Part shown: one piece after another, positions 22,826-35,409 of the stretch
Layout: every line of letters begins with the position of its first letter
Numbering within the stretch: position 1 is the first letter of the stretch
Source: Sipunculus nudus
Taxonomy: Eukaryota > Annelida > Sipuncula > Golfingiida > Sipunculidae
Assembly (NCBI GenBank): GCA_026874595.1
Contig: CM049310.1
Coordinates: forward strand, 41,607,558 to 41,671,557
Length of the DNA: 64,000 nt
Reading direction: 5' to 3'
Position numbers and translations under genes: made by a program
Notes under the pieces: generated by a model
What the model saw: only the letters and a program-made list of their open reading frames with translations
Database searches by the model: none
Told to the model about the DNA's origin: nothing

Positions 22826-23429
22826 ATGTTCTACTCCAAATATCAACTATATAGGATATTCAAGATCGAGTCAAAGTATCCTGTGGATATTGCAGATTAT
22901 GTACAAACGTCTTAGGAGAAAAAGTTTATATCAAGAAAAAAAATGAAACTGGAAAGTTCTACAAAAATAATCAGTAATATCACTGAAGGACCTGAATTAA
23001 GGATGACTTCAAATTTTTACATTCAATCATGATGAACTTTATTGGAACGGATCGTACAGCACTTTTTCAATTCGAAATCTTAAACACATGCCAGGGAACA
23101 TATAGGTTGCGATAGGTCGCTCATTTCAAAGAAAAATACTTTCTTGTCAGTATTGGAAAATGATGAATAAAAATATGTATCTCTTAACCGAATCACAGGT
23201 GCGTATTCGACATGTATAAATTCACCGCAAAGGCACTAAAGTATCATCCTTACACCAATTTTAATTGCTGTTCAGTAAATGAATACATCTTATTGGTCGA
23301 TATATTTTTAAAATCGACAATTCTTAATTTATACAAATTTAAACTATGGCCTTTTAAAATAATATCTATTACAGCTTGTGACATGTGAAAAATGGATTTT
23401 CAGGAGGAGGTTAATAGTCTAAGAATTTC
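22826..23429. repeat. B-module block (unit 12)
   Basis: Near copy of 2875-3478. No gene seen. Confidence 0.8.
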
Positions 23430-23502
23430 GGTTTACGCTCTGGTTCGAAATTAGGACCTACTGTGTGTGAGATTAACGTGAGAGCGATCAGGCTACGAAT
23501 CC
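23430..23502 (-). pseudogene. psi-Val-2, unit 12 (L-type, 73 nt)
   Basis: Same as 3479-3551. Confidence 0.62.
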
Positions 23503-24030
23503 GCTGGGTATCATACTTCGGTTCTTCTTAAGCATAACAATGATATGCCATACCATATCTCGAGGCCAGTTGAAGACTTTGCAGGGGAAAGCTCCTCTTC
23601 GGTTTGTTATCTGATCAGTCCATAAATAATATGATATAAATACGATTAAAAATCAGACGATCCCTAACTAGGCGAATACTCTCCTTCAAACATGAACAAC
23701 GACAATATAAGTTGAACCAAAGTCAGATAAAGCCTGTGCTTCATACATATATTTTGACAATATTGGAAACAAAAGTAAGAAGATGTAGCTTTTGAGCGTA
23801 TCACAGATGCGCAGCTGCAAATCAATTTAATATACTGTGGAGATAAGAATGATTACTTCTGAACATGCTTCAAGTGACGAACATGAACTGAATTAAAGCT
23901 TGATCACTCGGATGGATAAAACGAATATTCGCTTATTTATATTTCACAAATTACGACATGAAGTATCTTATAATTATGTGTGATCCAGTACATGCAAATG
24001 TTAAAAAATGGTGGAGGTTATATTTGGCAA

Positions 24031-24044
24031 TACACTACGAAACC
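24031..24044 (-). pseudogene. tRNA-Val deletion scar, unit 12
   Basis: Same remnant as unit 4 (no extra 4-bp loss). Confidence 0.85.
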
Positions 24045-24450
24045 GCTCGATATCGTGCCTTCTTTATTCTGAAGCTCAAGGATATTATAGTTAATCTTTT
24101 ATGCGACATCCTCTGCAGACGAAAGTGGGGTACTTCTTACCTCAGTTAAGAATCCGGTCACTACATAAATAACTATATATGATGTTCATTTTAAATACAA
24201 TAATAATTCCTATTATATTCTCGATTAAATGTCAACTACATAGGTTTGAGCCAAGATGAAATAAAAATTAACTTATCTTAACGTCACACCTTGACAGCTG
24301 TAAAAGGAGGACGCCGAAAAATATTTACAATTAAAATGGGCAAAAAATGTGAAACCTGGATTCAGGAAAATCTGAAATTTAAGTATTCATACATGTTGAA
24401 GAAAAATGGAACAATGGACTCTTCGAATTTAACTTCGACACTGTTAAGTT

Positions 24451-24521
24451 GGCTCGTTGGTGTAGGAGTAAGATTCTCGCTTCGGGTGCGAGAGCTTCCG
24501 GGTTCTATCTCGGACGAGCCC
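24451..24521 (+). pseudogene. Decayed tRNA-Pro(CGG), 71-nt form, unit 13
   Basis: As 296-366 with a T-stem change (ctatctcggac). Confidence 0.85.
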
Positions 24522-24946
24522 GGTATATTTTAGCCATCATTCGATTGCCCCTCGATCTTTGACCCGAGAATTTCTTCTTCCCGCTCACTAAGACAGCAGG
24601 TAATTTAGGTTCGCCATCAGACCTTGGTCGATATTTTCTGTTAACGTTTTCACACATATTTTGTAGGGAATTTCTCGAAATCAAATGACCGGGTGCCACA
24701 GCTCCTACTAAAACATTAAAAGTATTTCAGAATATAAAATAATATAGCTTTTCACCGATCACATGTGCTTACCTGCAAATTTAGTTTTAATTGCTGTTGA
24801 GAAAGTGCATACATCTTGTTACTCCTAATATTTCAATTCGACAACCTCTGATTTATAATCGGTAAAACTATAGCGTGGTTACAATATTATCGCCTACAGC
24901 CATGGGTCATGGGAGAGAGGGTTACCTGGTTTAATAGTTTAAAATG

Positions 24947-25021
24947 TGATTTCGCATGGGGGTTCAAACCCTGGACCATTGGCGTGTGAGGCGACCCTGA
25001 GAGCCACTACACTTCGAAACC
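24947..25021 (-). pseudogene. psi-Val-1, unit 13
   Basis: As unit 5: damaged B box and T4 run. Confidence 0.78.
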
Positions 25022-25202
25022 GTTCGATAATGAACTTCAGTCATTCTGAAGCGTAAGTATCATGTGCAAACTTGTTTTTTGGAGACCAGTTGGATATTGG
25101 ATAGGGGGAAACTCACTTTGATTTTGAATTCAACCAGTCCAAAATAAAACAAATGAAGTATTAATATGATTCCTGTTCAAAGAATCCCTAACTGGGAGCT
25201 GG

Positions 25203-25274
25203 GGTTTACGCTCTGGTTCGAAATTAGGACCTGCCGGGTGTGAGATCAACGTGAGAGCGATCAGGCTCGAATCC
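25203..25274 (-). pseudogene. psi-Val-2, unit 13
   Basis: As unit 5 (gccgggtgtgag). Confidence 0.65.
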
Positions 25275-25802
25275 GCTGGGTATCATACTTCGGTTCTTCT
25301 TAAGCATAACAATGATATGCCATACCATATCTCGAGGCCAGTTGAAGACTTTGCAGGGGAAAGCTCCTCTTCGGTTTGTTATCTGATCAGTCCATAAATA
25401 ATATGATATAAATACGATTAAAAATCAGACGATCCCTAACTAGGCGAATACTCTCCTTCAAACATGAACAACGACAATATAAGTTGAACCAAAGTCAGAT
25501 AAAGCCTGTGCTTCATACATATATTTTGACAATATTGGAAACAAAAGTAAGAAGATGTAGCTTTTGAGCGTATCACAGATGCGCAGCTGCAAATCAATTT
25601 AATATACTGTGGAGATAAGAATGATTACTTCTGAACATGCTTCAAGTGACGAACATGAACTGAATTAAAGCTTGATCACTCGGATGGATAAAACGAATAT
25701 TCGCTTATTTATATTTCACAAATTACGACATGAAGTATCTTATAATTATGTGTGATCCAGTACATGCAAATGTTAAAAAATGGTGGAGGTTATATTTGGC
25801 AA

Positions 25803-25816
25803 TACACTACGAAACC
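25803..25816 (-). pseudogene. tRNA-Val deletion scar, unit 13
   Basis: Same 14-nt remnant, now in a short-unit context. Confidence 0.85.
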
Positions 25817-26222
25817 GCTCGATATCGTGCCTTCTTTATTCTGAAGCTCAAGGATATTATAGCTAATCTTTTATGCGACATCCTCTGCAGACGAAAGTGG
25901 GGTACTTCTTACCTCAGTTAAGAGTCCGGTCACTATATAAATAACTATATATGATTTTCATTTTTAATACAATAATAATTCCTATTATATTCTTGTTAAA
26001 ATGTCAACAACATAGGTTTGAGCCAAAATGAAATAAAAATTAACTTATCTTAACGTCACACCTTGAAAGCTGTAAAAGGAGGACACCGGGAAATATTTAC
26101 AATTAAAATGGGCAAAAAATGTGAGACCTGGATTCAGGAAAATCTGAAATTTAAGTATTCATACATGTTGAACAAAAATGGAACAATAGACTCTTCGAAT
26201 TTAACTTCGACACTGTTAAGTT

Positions 26223-26293
26223 GGCTCGTTGGTGTAGGAGTAAGATTCTCGCCTCGGGTGCGAGAGCTTCCGGGTTCTATCCCGGACGAGCCC
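26223..26293 (+). pseudogene. Decayed tRNA-Pro(CGG), 71-nt form, unit 14
   Basis: As 296-366 with a C at position 32 of the anticodon loop (cgcctcgggtg). Anticodon CGG kept. Confidence 0.85.
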
Positions 26294-26719
26294 GGTATAT
26301 TTTAGCCATCATTCGATTGCCCCTCGATCTTTGACCCGAGAATTTCTTCTTCCCGCTCACTAAGACAGCAGGTAATTTAGGTTCGCCATCAGACCTTGGT
26401 CGACCTTTTCTGTTAACGTTTTCACACATATTTTGTAGGGAATTTCTCGAAATCAAATGACCGGGTGCCACAGCTCATACTAAAACATTAAAAGTATTTC
26501 AGAATATAAAATAATATAGCTTTTCACCGATCACATGTGCTTACCTGCAAATTTAGTTTTAATTGCTGTGGAGAAAGTGCATACATCTTGTTAATCCTAA
26601 TATTTCAATTCGACAACCTCTGATTTATACTCACTAAAACTATAGCGTGGTTACAATATTATCGCCTACAGCCATGGGTCATGGGAGAGAGGGTTACCTG
26701 GTTTAATAGGTTAGAAATG

Positions 26720-26794
26720 TGATTTCGCATGGGGGTTCGAACCCTGGACCATTGGCGTGTGAGGCGACCCTGAGAGCCACTACACTTCGAAACC
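26720..26794 (-). pseudogene. psi-Val-1, unit 14
   Basis: B box good; terminator lost (ttagaaatg). Confidence 0.79.
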
Positions 26795-26975
26795 GTTCGA
26801 TAATGAACTTTAGTCATTCTGAAGCGTAAGGATCATGTGCAAACTTGTTTTTTGGAGACCAGTTGGATATTGGATAGGGGGAAACTCACTTTGATTTTAA
26901 ATTCAACCAGTCCAAAATAAAACAAATGAAGTATTAATATGATTAATGTTCAAACAATCCCTAACTGGGAGCTGG

Positions 26976-27047
26976 GGTTTACGCTCTGGTTCGAAATTAG
27001 GACCTGCCGCGTGTGAGATCAACGTGAGAGCGATCAGGCTCGAATCC
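26976..27047 (-). pseudogene. psi-Val-2, unit 14
   Basis: Common S-type. Confidence 0.65.
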
Positions 27048-27580
27048 GCTGGGTATCATACTTCGGTTCTTCTTAAGCATAACAATGATATGCCAAACCA
27101 TATCCCGAGGCCAGTTGAAGACTGCGCAGGGGAAAACTCCTCTTTGGTTTGTTATCTGATCAGTCCATAAATAATATGAAGTATAAATACGATTAAAAAT
27201 CAGACGATTCCTAACTAGGAGAATACTCTCCTTCAGACATGAACAACGACAATATAAGTTGAACCAAAGTCAGATAAGCCTGTGCTTCATACTTATATTT
27301 TAACAATATTGGAAACAAAAGTAAGAAGATGTAGCTTTTGATCGTATCACAGATGCGCAGCTGCAAATCAATTTAATATACTGTGGAGATAAAAATGGTC
27401 TCTTCTGAACATGCTTCAAGTGACGCACAGGAACTGAATTAAGCTTGATCACTCGGATGGATAAAACGAATATTCGCTTATTGATATTTCACAAATTACG
27501 ACCTGAAGTATCCTATAATTATGTCTGATCCAGTACATGCAAATGATAAAAAATGGTGGAGGTTATATTTGGGAAAAATA

Positions 27581-27653
27581 TGGTTCCGCTGGGGTTCGAA
27601 CCCAGGACCTTTCGCGTGTGAGGCGAACGTGATAGCCACTACACTACGAAACC
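27581..27653 (-). tRNA. tRNA-Val (anticodon CAC), unit 14
   Basis: Body identical to 10057-10129; T5 terminator present. Confidence 0.94.
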
Positions 27654-28059
27654 GCTCGATATCGTGCCTTCTTCATTCTGAAGCTCAAGGATATTTTAGC
27701 TAATCTTTTATGCGACATCATCTGCAGACCAAGGTGGGGTACTTCTTACCTCAGTTAAGAATCCGGTCACTACATAAATAACTATATATGATTTTCATTT
27801 TAAATACAATAATAATTCCTATTATATTCTTGTTTAAATGTCAACTACATAGGCTTGAGCCAAGTTGAAATAAAAATTAACTTATCTTAACGTCACACCT
27901 TGAAAGCTGTAAAAGGAGGACACCGGAAAATATTTACAATTAAAATGGGCAAAAAATGTGAAACCTGGATTCAGGAAAATCTGAAATTTAAGTATTCATA
28001 CATGATGAACAAAAATGGAACAATAGACTCTTCGAATTTAACTTCGACACTGTTAAGTT

Positions 28060-28130
28060 GGCTCGTTGGTGTAGGAGTAAGATTCTCGCTTCGGGTGCGA
28101 GAGCTTCCGGGTTCTATCCCGGACGAGCCC
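28060..28130 (+). pseudogene. Decayed tRNA-Pro(CGG), 71-nt form, unit 15
   Basis: Same body as 296-366; the 3' flank reads tgtatatttt. Confidence 0.85.
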
Positions 28131-28556
28131 TGTATATTTTAGCCATCATTCGATTGCCCCTCGATCTTTGACCCGAGAATTTCTTCTTCCCGCTCACTAA
28201 GACAGCAGGTAATTTAGGTTCGCCATCAGACCTTGGTCGATCTTTTCTGGTAACGTTTTCACACATATTTTGTAGGGAATTTCTCGAAATCAAATGACCG
28301 GGTGCCACAGCTCATACTAAAACATTAAAAGTATTTCAGAATATAAAATAATATAGCTTTTCACCGATCACATGTGCTTACCTGCAAATTTAGTTTTAAT
28401 TGCTGTGGAGAAAGTGCATACATCTTGTTAATCCTAATATTTTAATTCGACAACCTCTGATTTATACTCACTAAAACTATAGCGTGGTTACAATATTATC
28501 GCCTACAGCAATGGGTCATGGGAGAGAGGGTTACCTGGTTTAATAGGTTAGAAATG

Positions 28557-28631
28557 TGATTTCGCATGGGGATTCGAACCCTGGACCATTGGCGTGTGAG
28601 GCGACCCTGAGAGCCACTACACTTCGAAACC
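28557..28631 (-). pseudogene. psi-Val-1, unit 15
   Basis: As unit 6; terminator lost. Confidence 0.78.
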
Positions 28632-28811
28632 GTTCGATAATGAACTTCAGTCATTCTGAAGCGTAAGGATCATGTGCAAACTTGTTTTTTGGAGACCAGT
28701 TGGATATTGGATAGGGGAAACTCACTTTGATTTTAAATTCAACCAGTCCAAAATAAAACAAATGAAGTATTAATATGATTAATGTTCAAACAATCCCTAA
28801 CTGGGAGCTGG

Positions 28812-28883
28812 GGTTTACGCTCTGGTTCGAAATTAGGACCTGCCGCGTGTGAGATCAACGTGAGAGCGATCAGGCTCGAATCC
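28812..28883 (-). pseudogene. psi-Val-2, unit 15
   Basis: Common S-type; the flank carries ggtatgatac. Confidence 0.65.
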
Positions 28884-29415
28884 GCTGGGTATGATACTTC
28901 GGTTCTTCTTAAGCATAACAATGATATGCCAAACCATATCCCGAGGCCAGTTGAAGACTGCGCAGGGGAAAACTCCTCTTTGGTTTGTTATCTGATCAGT
29001 CCATAAATAATATGAAGTATAAATACGATTAAAAATCAGACGATTCCTAACTAGGAGAATACTCTCCTTCAGACATGAACAACGACAATATAAGTTGAAC
29101 CAAGTCAGATAAGCCTGTGCTTCATACTTATATTTTAACAATATTGGAAACAAAAGTAAGAAGATGTAGCTTTTGATCGTATCACAGATGCGCAGCTGCA
29201 AATCAATTTAATATACTGTGGAGATAAAAATGGTCATTTCTGAACATGCTTCAAGTGACGAACAGGAACTGAATTAAGCTTGATCACTCGGATGGATAAA
29301 ACGAATATTCGCTTATTGATATTTCACAAATTACGACCTGAAGTATCCTATAATTATGTCTGATCCTGTACATGCAAATGATAAAAAATGGTGGAGGTTA
29401 TATTTGGGAAAAATA

Positions 29416-29488
29416 TGGTTCCGCTGGGGTTCGAACCCAGGACCTTTCGCGTGTGAGGCGAACGTGATAGCCACTACACTACGAAACC
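29416..29488 (-). tRNA. tRNA-Val (anticodon CAC), unit 15
   Basis: Body identical to 10057-10129; T5 terminator present. Confidence 0.94.
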
Positions 29489-29894
29489 GCTCGATATCGT
29501 GCCTTCTTCATTCTGAAGCTCAAGGATATTTTAGCTAATCTTTTATGCGACATCATCTGCAGACCAAGGTGGGGTACTTCTTACCTCAGTTAAGAATCCG
29601 GTCACTACATAAATAACTATATATGATTTTCATTTTTAATACAATAATAATTCCTATTATATTCTTGTTTAAATGTCAACTACATATGCTTGAGCCAAGA
29701 TGAAATAAAAATTAACTTATCTTAACGTCACACCTTGACAGCTGTAAAAGGAGGACGCCGAAAAATATTTACAATTAAAATGGGCAAAAAATGTGAAACC
29801 TGGATTCAGGAAAATCTGAAATTTAAGTATTCATACATGTTGAAGAAAAATGGAACAATGGACTGTTCGAATTTAACTTCGACACTGTTAAGTT

Positions 29895-29965
29895 GGCTCG
29901 TTGGTGTAGGAGTAAGATTCTCGCTTCGGGTGCGAGAGCTTCCGGGTTCTATCTCGGACGAGCCC
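29895..29965 (+). pseudogene. Decayed tRNA-Pro(CGG), 71-nt form, unit 16
   Basis: Same as unit 13 (ctatctcggac). Confidence 0.85.
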
Positions 29966-30390
29966 GGTATATTTTAGCCATCATTCGATTGCCCCTCGAT
30001 CTTTGACCCGAGAATTTCTTCTTCCCGCTCACTAAGACAGCAGGTAATTTAGGTTCGCCATCAGACCTTGGTCGATATTTTCTGTTAACGTTTTCACACA
30101 TATTTTGTAGGGAATTTCTCGAAATCAAATGACCGGGTGCCACAGCTCCTACTAAAACATTAAAAGTATTTCAGAATATAAAATAATATAGCTTTTCACC
30201 GATCACATGTGCTTACCTGCAAATTTAGTTTTAATTGCTGTTGAGAAAGTGCATACATCTTGTTACTCCTAATATTTCAATTCGACAACCTCTGATTTAT
30301 AATCGGTAAAACTATAGCGTGGTTACAATATTATCGCCTACAGCCATGGGTCATGGGAGAGAGGGTTACCTGGTTTAATAGTTTAAAATG

Positions 30391-30465
30391 TGATTTCGCA
30401 TGGGGGTTCAAACCCTGGACCATTGGCGTGTGAGGCGACCCTGAGAGCCACTACACTTCGAAACC
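30391..30465 (-). pseudogene. psi-Val-1, unit 16
   Basis: As unit 5: damaged B box and T4 run. Confidence 0.78.
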
Positions 30466-30646
30466 GTTCGATAATGAACTTCAGTCATTCTGAAGCGTAA
30501 GTATCATGTGCAAACTTGTTTTTTGGAGACCAGTTGGATATTGGATAGGGGGAAACTCACTTTGATTTTGAATTCAACCAGTCCAAAATAAAACAAATGA
30601 AGTATTAATATGATTCCTGTTCAAAGAATCCCTAACTGGGAGCTGG

Positions 30647-30718
30647 GGTTTACGCTCTGGTTCGAAATTAGGACCTGCCGGGTGTGAGATCAACGTGAGA
30701 GCGATCAGGCTCGAATCC
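30647..30718 (-). pseudogene. psi-Val-2, unit 16
   Basis: As unit 5. Confidence 0.65.
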
Positions 30719-31246
30719 GCTGGGTATCATACTTCGGTTCTTCTTAAGCATAACAATGATATGCCATACCATATCTCGAGGCCAGTTGAAGACTTTGCAG
30801 GGGAAAGCTCCTCTTCGGTTTGTTATCTGATCAGTCCATAAATAATATGATATAAATACGATTAAAAATCAGACGATCCCTAACTAGGCGAATACTCTCC
30901 TTCAAACATGAACAACGACAATATAAGTTGAACCAAAGTCAGATAAAGCCTGTGCTTCATACATATATTTTGACAATATTGGAAACAAAAGTAAGAAGAT
31001 GTAGCTTTTGAGCGTATCACAGATGCGCAGCTGCAAATCAATTTAATATACTGGAGAGATAAGAATGATTACTTCTGAACATGCTTCAAGTGACGAACAT
31101 GAACTGAATTAAAGCTTGATCACTCGGATGGATAAAACGAATATTCGCTTATTTATATTTCACAAATTACGACATGAAGTATCTTATAATTATGTGTGAT
31201 CCAGTACATGCAAATGTTAAAAAATGGTGGAGGTTATATTTGGCAA

Positions 31247-31260
31247 TACACTACGAAACC
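31247..31260 (-). pseudogene. tRNA-Val deletion scar, unit 16
   Basis: Same 14-nt remnant as unit 13. Confidence 0.85.
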
Positions 31261-31666
31261 GCTCGATATCGTGCCTTCTTTATTCTGAAGCTCAAGGATA
31301 TTATAGCTAATCTTTTATGCGACATCCTCTGCAGACGAAAGTGGGGTACTTCTTACCTCAGTTAAGAGTCCGGTCACTATATAAATAACTATATATGATT
31401 TTCATTTTTAATACAATAATAATTCCTATTATATTCTTGTTAAAATGTCAACAACATAGGTTTGAGCCAAAATGAAATAAAAATTAACTTATCTTAACGT
31501 CACACCTTGAAAGCTGTAAAAGGAGGACACCGGGAAATATTTACAATTAAAATGGGCAAAAAATGTGAGACCTGGATTCAGGAAAATCTGAAATTTAAGT
31601 ATTCATACATGTTGAACAAAAATGGAACAATAGACTCTTCGAATTTAACTTCGACACTGTTAGGTT

Positions 31667-31737
31667 GGCTCGTTGGTGTAGGAGTAAGATTCTCGCTTCG
31701 GGTGCGAGAGCTTCCGGGTTCTATCCCGGACGAGCCC
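31667..31737 (+). pseudogene. Decayed tRNA-Pro(CGG), 71-nt form, unit 17
   Basis: Body as 296-366; the flank just before the gene is ttagg. Confidence 0.85.
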
Positions 31738-32163
31738 GGTATATTTTAGCCATCATTCGATTGCCCCTCGATCTTTGACCCGAGAATTTCTTCTTCCCGC
31801 TCACTAAGACAGCAGGTAATTTAGGTTCGCCATCAGACCTTGGTCGACCTTTTCTGTTAACGTTTTCACACATATTTTGTAGGGAATTTCTCGAAATCAA
31901 ATGACCGGGTGCCACAGCTCATACTAAAACATTAAAAGTATTTCAGAATATAAAATAATATAGCTTTTCACCGATCACATGTGCTTACCTGCAAATTTAG
32001 TTTTAATTGCTGTGGAGAAAGTGCATACATCTTGTTAATCCTAATATTTCAATTCGACAACCTCTGATTTATACTCACTAAAACTATAGCGTGGTTACAA
32101 TATTATCGCCTACAGCCATGGGTCATGGGAGAGAGGGTTACCTGGTTTAATAGGTTAGAAATG

Positions 32164-32238
32164 TGATTTTGCATGGGGGTTCGAACCCTGGACCATTGGC
32201 GTGTGAGGCGACCCTGAGAGCCACTACACTTCGAAACC
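32164..32238 (-). pseudogene. psi-Val-1, unit 17
   Basis: Acceptor change gattttgc; B box good; terminator lost. Confidence 0.78.
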
Positions 32239-32419
32239 GTTCGATAATGAACTTTAGTCATTCTGAAGCGTAAGGATCATGTGCAAACTTGTTTTTTGGA
32301 GACCAGTTGGATATTGGATAGGGGGAAACTCACTTTGATTTTAAATTCAACCAGTCCAAAATAAAACAAATGAAGTATTAATATGATTAATGTTCAAACA
32401 ATCCCTAACTGGGAGCTGG

Positions 32420-32491
32420 GGTTTACGCTCTGGTTCGAAATTAGGACCTGCCGCGTGTGAGATCAACGTGAGAGCGATCAGGCTCGAATCC
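32420..32491 (-). pseudogene. psi-Val-2, unit 17
   Basis: Common S-type. Confidence 0.65.
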
Positions 32492-33024
32492 GCTGGGTAT
32501 CATACTTCGGTTCTTCTTAAGCATAACAATGATATGCCAAACCATATCCCGAGGCCAGTTGAAGACTGCGCAGGGGAAAACTCCTCTTTGGTTTGTTATC
32601 TGATCAGTCCATAAATAATATGAAGTATAAATACGATTAAAAATCAGACGATTCCTAACTAGGAGAATACTCTCCTTCAGACATGAACAACGACAATATA
32701 AGTTGAACCAAAGTCAGATAAGCCTGTGCTTCATACTTATATTTTAACAATATTGGAAACAAAAGTAAGAAGATGTAGCTTTTGATCGTATCACAGATGC
32801 GCAGCTGCAAATCAATTTAATATACTGTGGAGATAAAAATGGTCTCTTCTGAACATGCTTCAAGTGACGCACAGGAACTGAATTAAGCTTGATCACTCGG
32901 ATGGATAAAACGAATATTCGCTTATTGATATTTCACAAATTACGACCTGAAGTATCCTATAATTATGTCTGATCCAGTACATGCAAATGATAAAAAATGG
33001 TGGAGGTTATATTTGGGAAAAATA

Positions 33025-33097
33025 TGGTTCCGCTGGGGTTCGAACCCAGGACCTTTCGCGTGTGAGGCGAACGTGATAGCCACTACACTACGAAACC
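33025..33097 (-). tRNA. tRNA-Val (anticodon CAC), unit 17
   Basis: Body identical to 10057-10129; T5 terminator present. Confidence 0.94.
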
Positions 33098-33503
33098 GCT
33101 CGATATCGTGCCTTCTTCATTCTGAAGCTCAAGGATATTTTAGCTAATCTTTTATGCGACATCATCTGCAGACCAAGGTGGGGTACTTCTTACCTCAGTT
33201 AAGAATCCGGTCACTACATAAATAACTATATATGATTTTCATTTTAAATACAATAATAATTCCTATTATATTCTTGTTTAAATGTCAACTACATAGGCTT
33301 GAGCCAAGTTGAAATAAAAATTAACTTATCTTAACGTCACACCTTGAAAGCTGTAAAAGGAGGACACCGGAAAATATTTACAATTAAAATGGGCAAAAAA
33401 TGTGAAACCTGGATTCAGGAAAATCTGAAATTTAAGTATTCATACATGATGAACAAAAATGGAACAATAGACTCTTCGAATTTAACTTCGACACTGTTAA
33501 GTT

Positions 33504-33574
33504 GGCTCGTTGGTGTAGGAGTAAGATTCTCGCTTCGGGTGCGAGAGCTTCCGGGTTCTATCCCGGACGAGCCC
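33504..33574 (+). pseudogene. Decayed tRNA-Pro(CGG), 71-nt form, unit 18
   Basis: Same as unit 15. Confidence 0.85.
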
Positions 33575-34000
33575 TGTATATTTTAGCCATCATTCGATTG
33601 CCCCTCGATCTTTGACCCGAGAATTTCTTCTTCCCGCTCACTAAGACAGCAGGTAATTTAGGTTCGCCATCAGACCTTGGTCGATCTTTTCTGGTAACGT
33701 TTTCACACATATTTTGTAGGGAATTTCTCGAAATCAAATGACCGGGTGCCACAGCTCATACTAAAACATTAAAAGTATTTCAGAATATAAAATAATATAG
33801 CTTTTCACCGATCACATGTGCTTACCTGCAAATTTAGTTTTAATTGCTGTGGAGAAAGTGCATACATCTTGTTAATCCTAATATTTTAATTCGACAACCT
33901 CTGATTTATACTCACTAAAACTATAGCGTGGTTACAATATTATCGCCTACAGCAATGGGTCATGGGAGAGAGGGTTACCTGGTTTAATAGGTTAGAAATG

Positions 34001-34075
34001 TGATTTCGCATGGGGATTCGAACCCTGGACCATTGGCGTGTGAGGCGACCCTGAGAGCCACTACACTTCGAAACC
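34001..34075 (-). pseudogene. psi-Val-1, unit 18
   Basis: As unit 15; terminator lost. Confidence 0.78.
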
Positions 34076-34255
34076 GTTCGATAATGAACTTCAGTCATTC
34101 TGAAGCGTAAGGATCATGTGCAAACTTGTTTTTTGGAGACCAGTTGGATATTGGATAGGGGAAACTCACTTTGATTTTAAATTCAACCAGTCCAAAATAA
34201 AACAAATGAAGTATTAATATGATTAATGTTCAAACAATCCCTAACTGGGAGCTGG

Positions 34256-34327
34256 GGTTTACGCTCTGGTTCGAAATTAGGACCTGCCGCGTGTGAGATC
34301 AACGTGAGAGCGATCAGGCTCGAATCC
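34256..34327 (-). pseudogene. psi-Val-2, unit 18
   Basis: As unit 15. Confidence 0.65.
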
Positions 34328-34859
34328 GCTGGGTATGATACTTCGGTTCTTCTTAAGCATAACAATGATATGCCAAACCATATCCCGAGGCCAGTTGAAG
34401 ACTGCGCAGGGGAAAACTCCTCTTTGGTTTGTTATCTGATCAGTCCATAAATAATATGAAGTATAAATACGATTAAAAATCAGACGATTCCTAACTAGGA
34501 GAATACTCTCCTTCAGACATGAACAACGACAATATAAGTTGAACCAAGTCAGATAAGCCTGTGCTTCATACTTATATTCTAACAATATTGGAAACAAAAG
34601 TAAGAAGATGTAGCTTTTGATCGTATCACAGATGCGCAGCTGCAAATCAATTTAATATACTGTGGAGATAAAAATGGTCATTTCTGAACATGCTTCAAGT
34701 GACGAACAGGAACTGAATTAAGCTTGATCACTCGGATGGATAAAACGAATATTCGCTTATTGATATTTCACAAATTACGACCTGAAGTATCCTATAATTA
34801 TGTCTGATCCTGTACATGCAAATGATAAAAAATGGTGGAGGTTATATTTGGGAAAAATA

Positions 34860-34932
34860 TGGTTCCGCTGGGGTTCGAACCCAGGACCTTTCGCGTGTGA
34901 GGCGAACGTGATAGCCACTACACTACGAAACC
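34860..34932 (-). tRNA. tRNA-Val (anticodon CAC), unit 18
   Basis: Body identical to 10057-10129; T5 terminator present. Confidence 0.94.
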
Positions 34933-35338
34933 GCTCGATATCGTGCCTTCTTCATTCTGAAGCTCAAGGATATTTTAGCTAATCTTTTATGCGACATCAT
35001 CTGCAGACCAAGGTGGGGTACTTCTTACCTCAGTTAAGAATCCGGTCACTACATAAATAACTATATATGATTTTCATTTTTAATACAATAATAATTCCTA
35101 TTATATTCTTGTTTAAATGTCAACTACATATGCTTGAGCCAAGATGAAATAAAAATTAACTTATCTTAACGTCACACCTTGAAAGCTGTAAAAGGAGGAC
35201 ACCGGAAAATATTTACAATTAAAATGGGCAAAAAATGTGAAACCTGGATTCAGGAAAATCTGAAATTTAAGTATTCATACATGTTGAACAAAAATGGAAC
35301 AATAGACTCTTCGAATTTAACTTCGACACTGTTAGGTT

Positions 35339-35409
35339 GGCTCGTTGGTGTAGGAGTAAGATTCTCGCTTCGGGTGCGAGAGCTTCCGGGTTCTATCCCG
35401 GACGAGCCC
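35339..35409 (+). pseudogene. Decayed tRNA-Pro(CGG), 71-nt form, unit 19
   Basis: Same as unit 17. Confidence 0.85.

Larger units (their letters stand above)
21791..24154. repeat. Array unit 12, class L-delta (2364 bp)
   Basis: Near copy of units 2 and 4. Val body deleted. Confidence 0.95.
24155..25926. repeat. Array unit 13, class S-delta (1772 bp), mosaic
   Basis: Front matches unit 5 through psi-Val-2; from about 25340 (gaagactttgcagg) it matches the L-delta units. It is therefore short and lacks Val. First unit of a 5444-bp block repeated at 29599. Confidence 0.93.
25927..27763. repeat. Array unit 14, class S (1837 bp)
   Basis: Starts cggtcactatata. Front haplotype (caacaacatagg, gccaaaatg, tgtgagacctgg) is shared with units 17 and 20. 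Confidence 0.95.
27764..29598. repeat. Array unit 15, class S (1835 bp)
   Basis: Shares gaaccaagtcag with unit 8 and gagccctgta after Pro with units 18 and 21. Last unit of the first 5444-bp block. Confidence 0.95.
29599..31370. repeat. Array unit 16, class S-delta (1772 bp), mosaic
   Basis: Start of the second 5444-bp block. Equals unit 13 except that the first stretch (tacatatgcttgag) has a different origin. No Val body. Confidence 0.93.
31371..33207. repeat. Array unit 17, class S (1837 bp)
   Basis: Copy of unit 14 at +5444, differing at a few bases (taggttggct, gattttgcatg). Confidence 0.95.
33208..35042. repeat. Array unit 18, class S (1835 bp)
   Basis: Copy of unit 15 at +5444, nearly identical. 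Confidence 0.95.
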
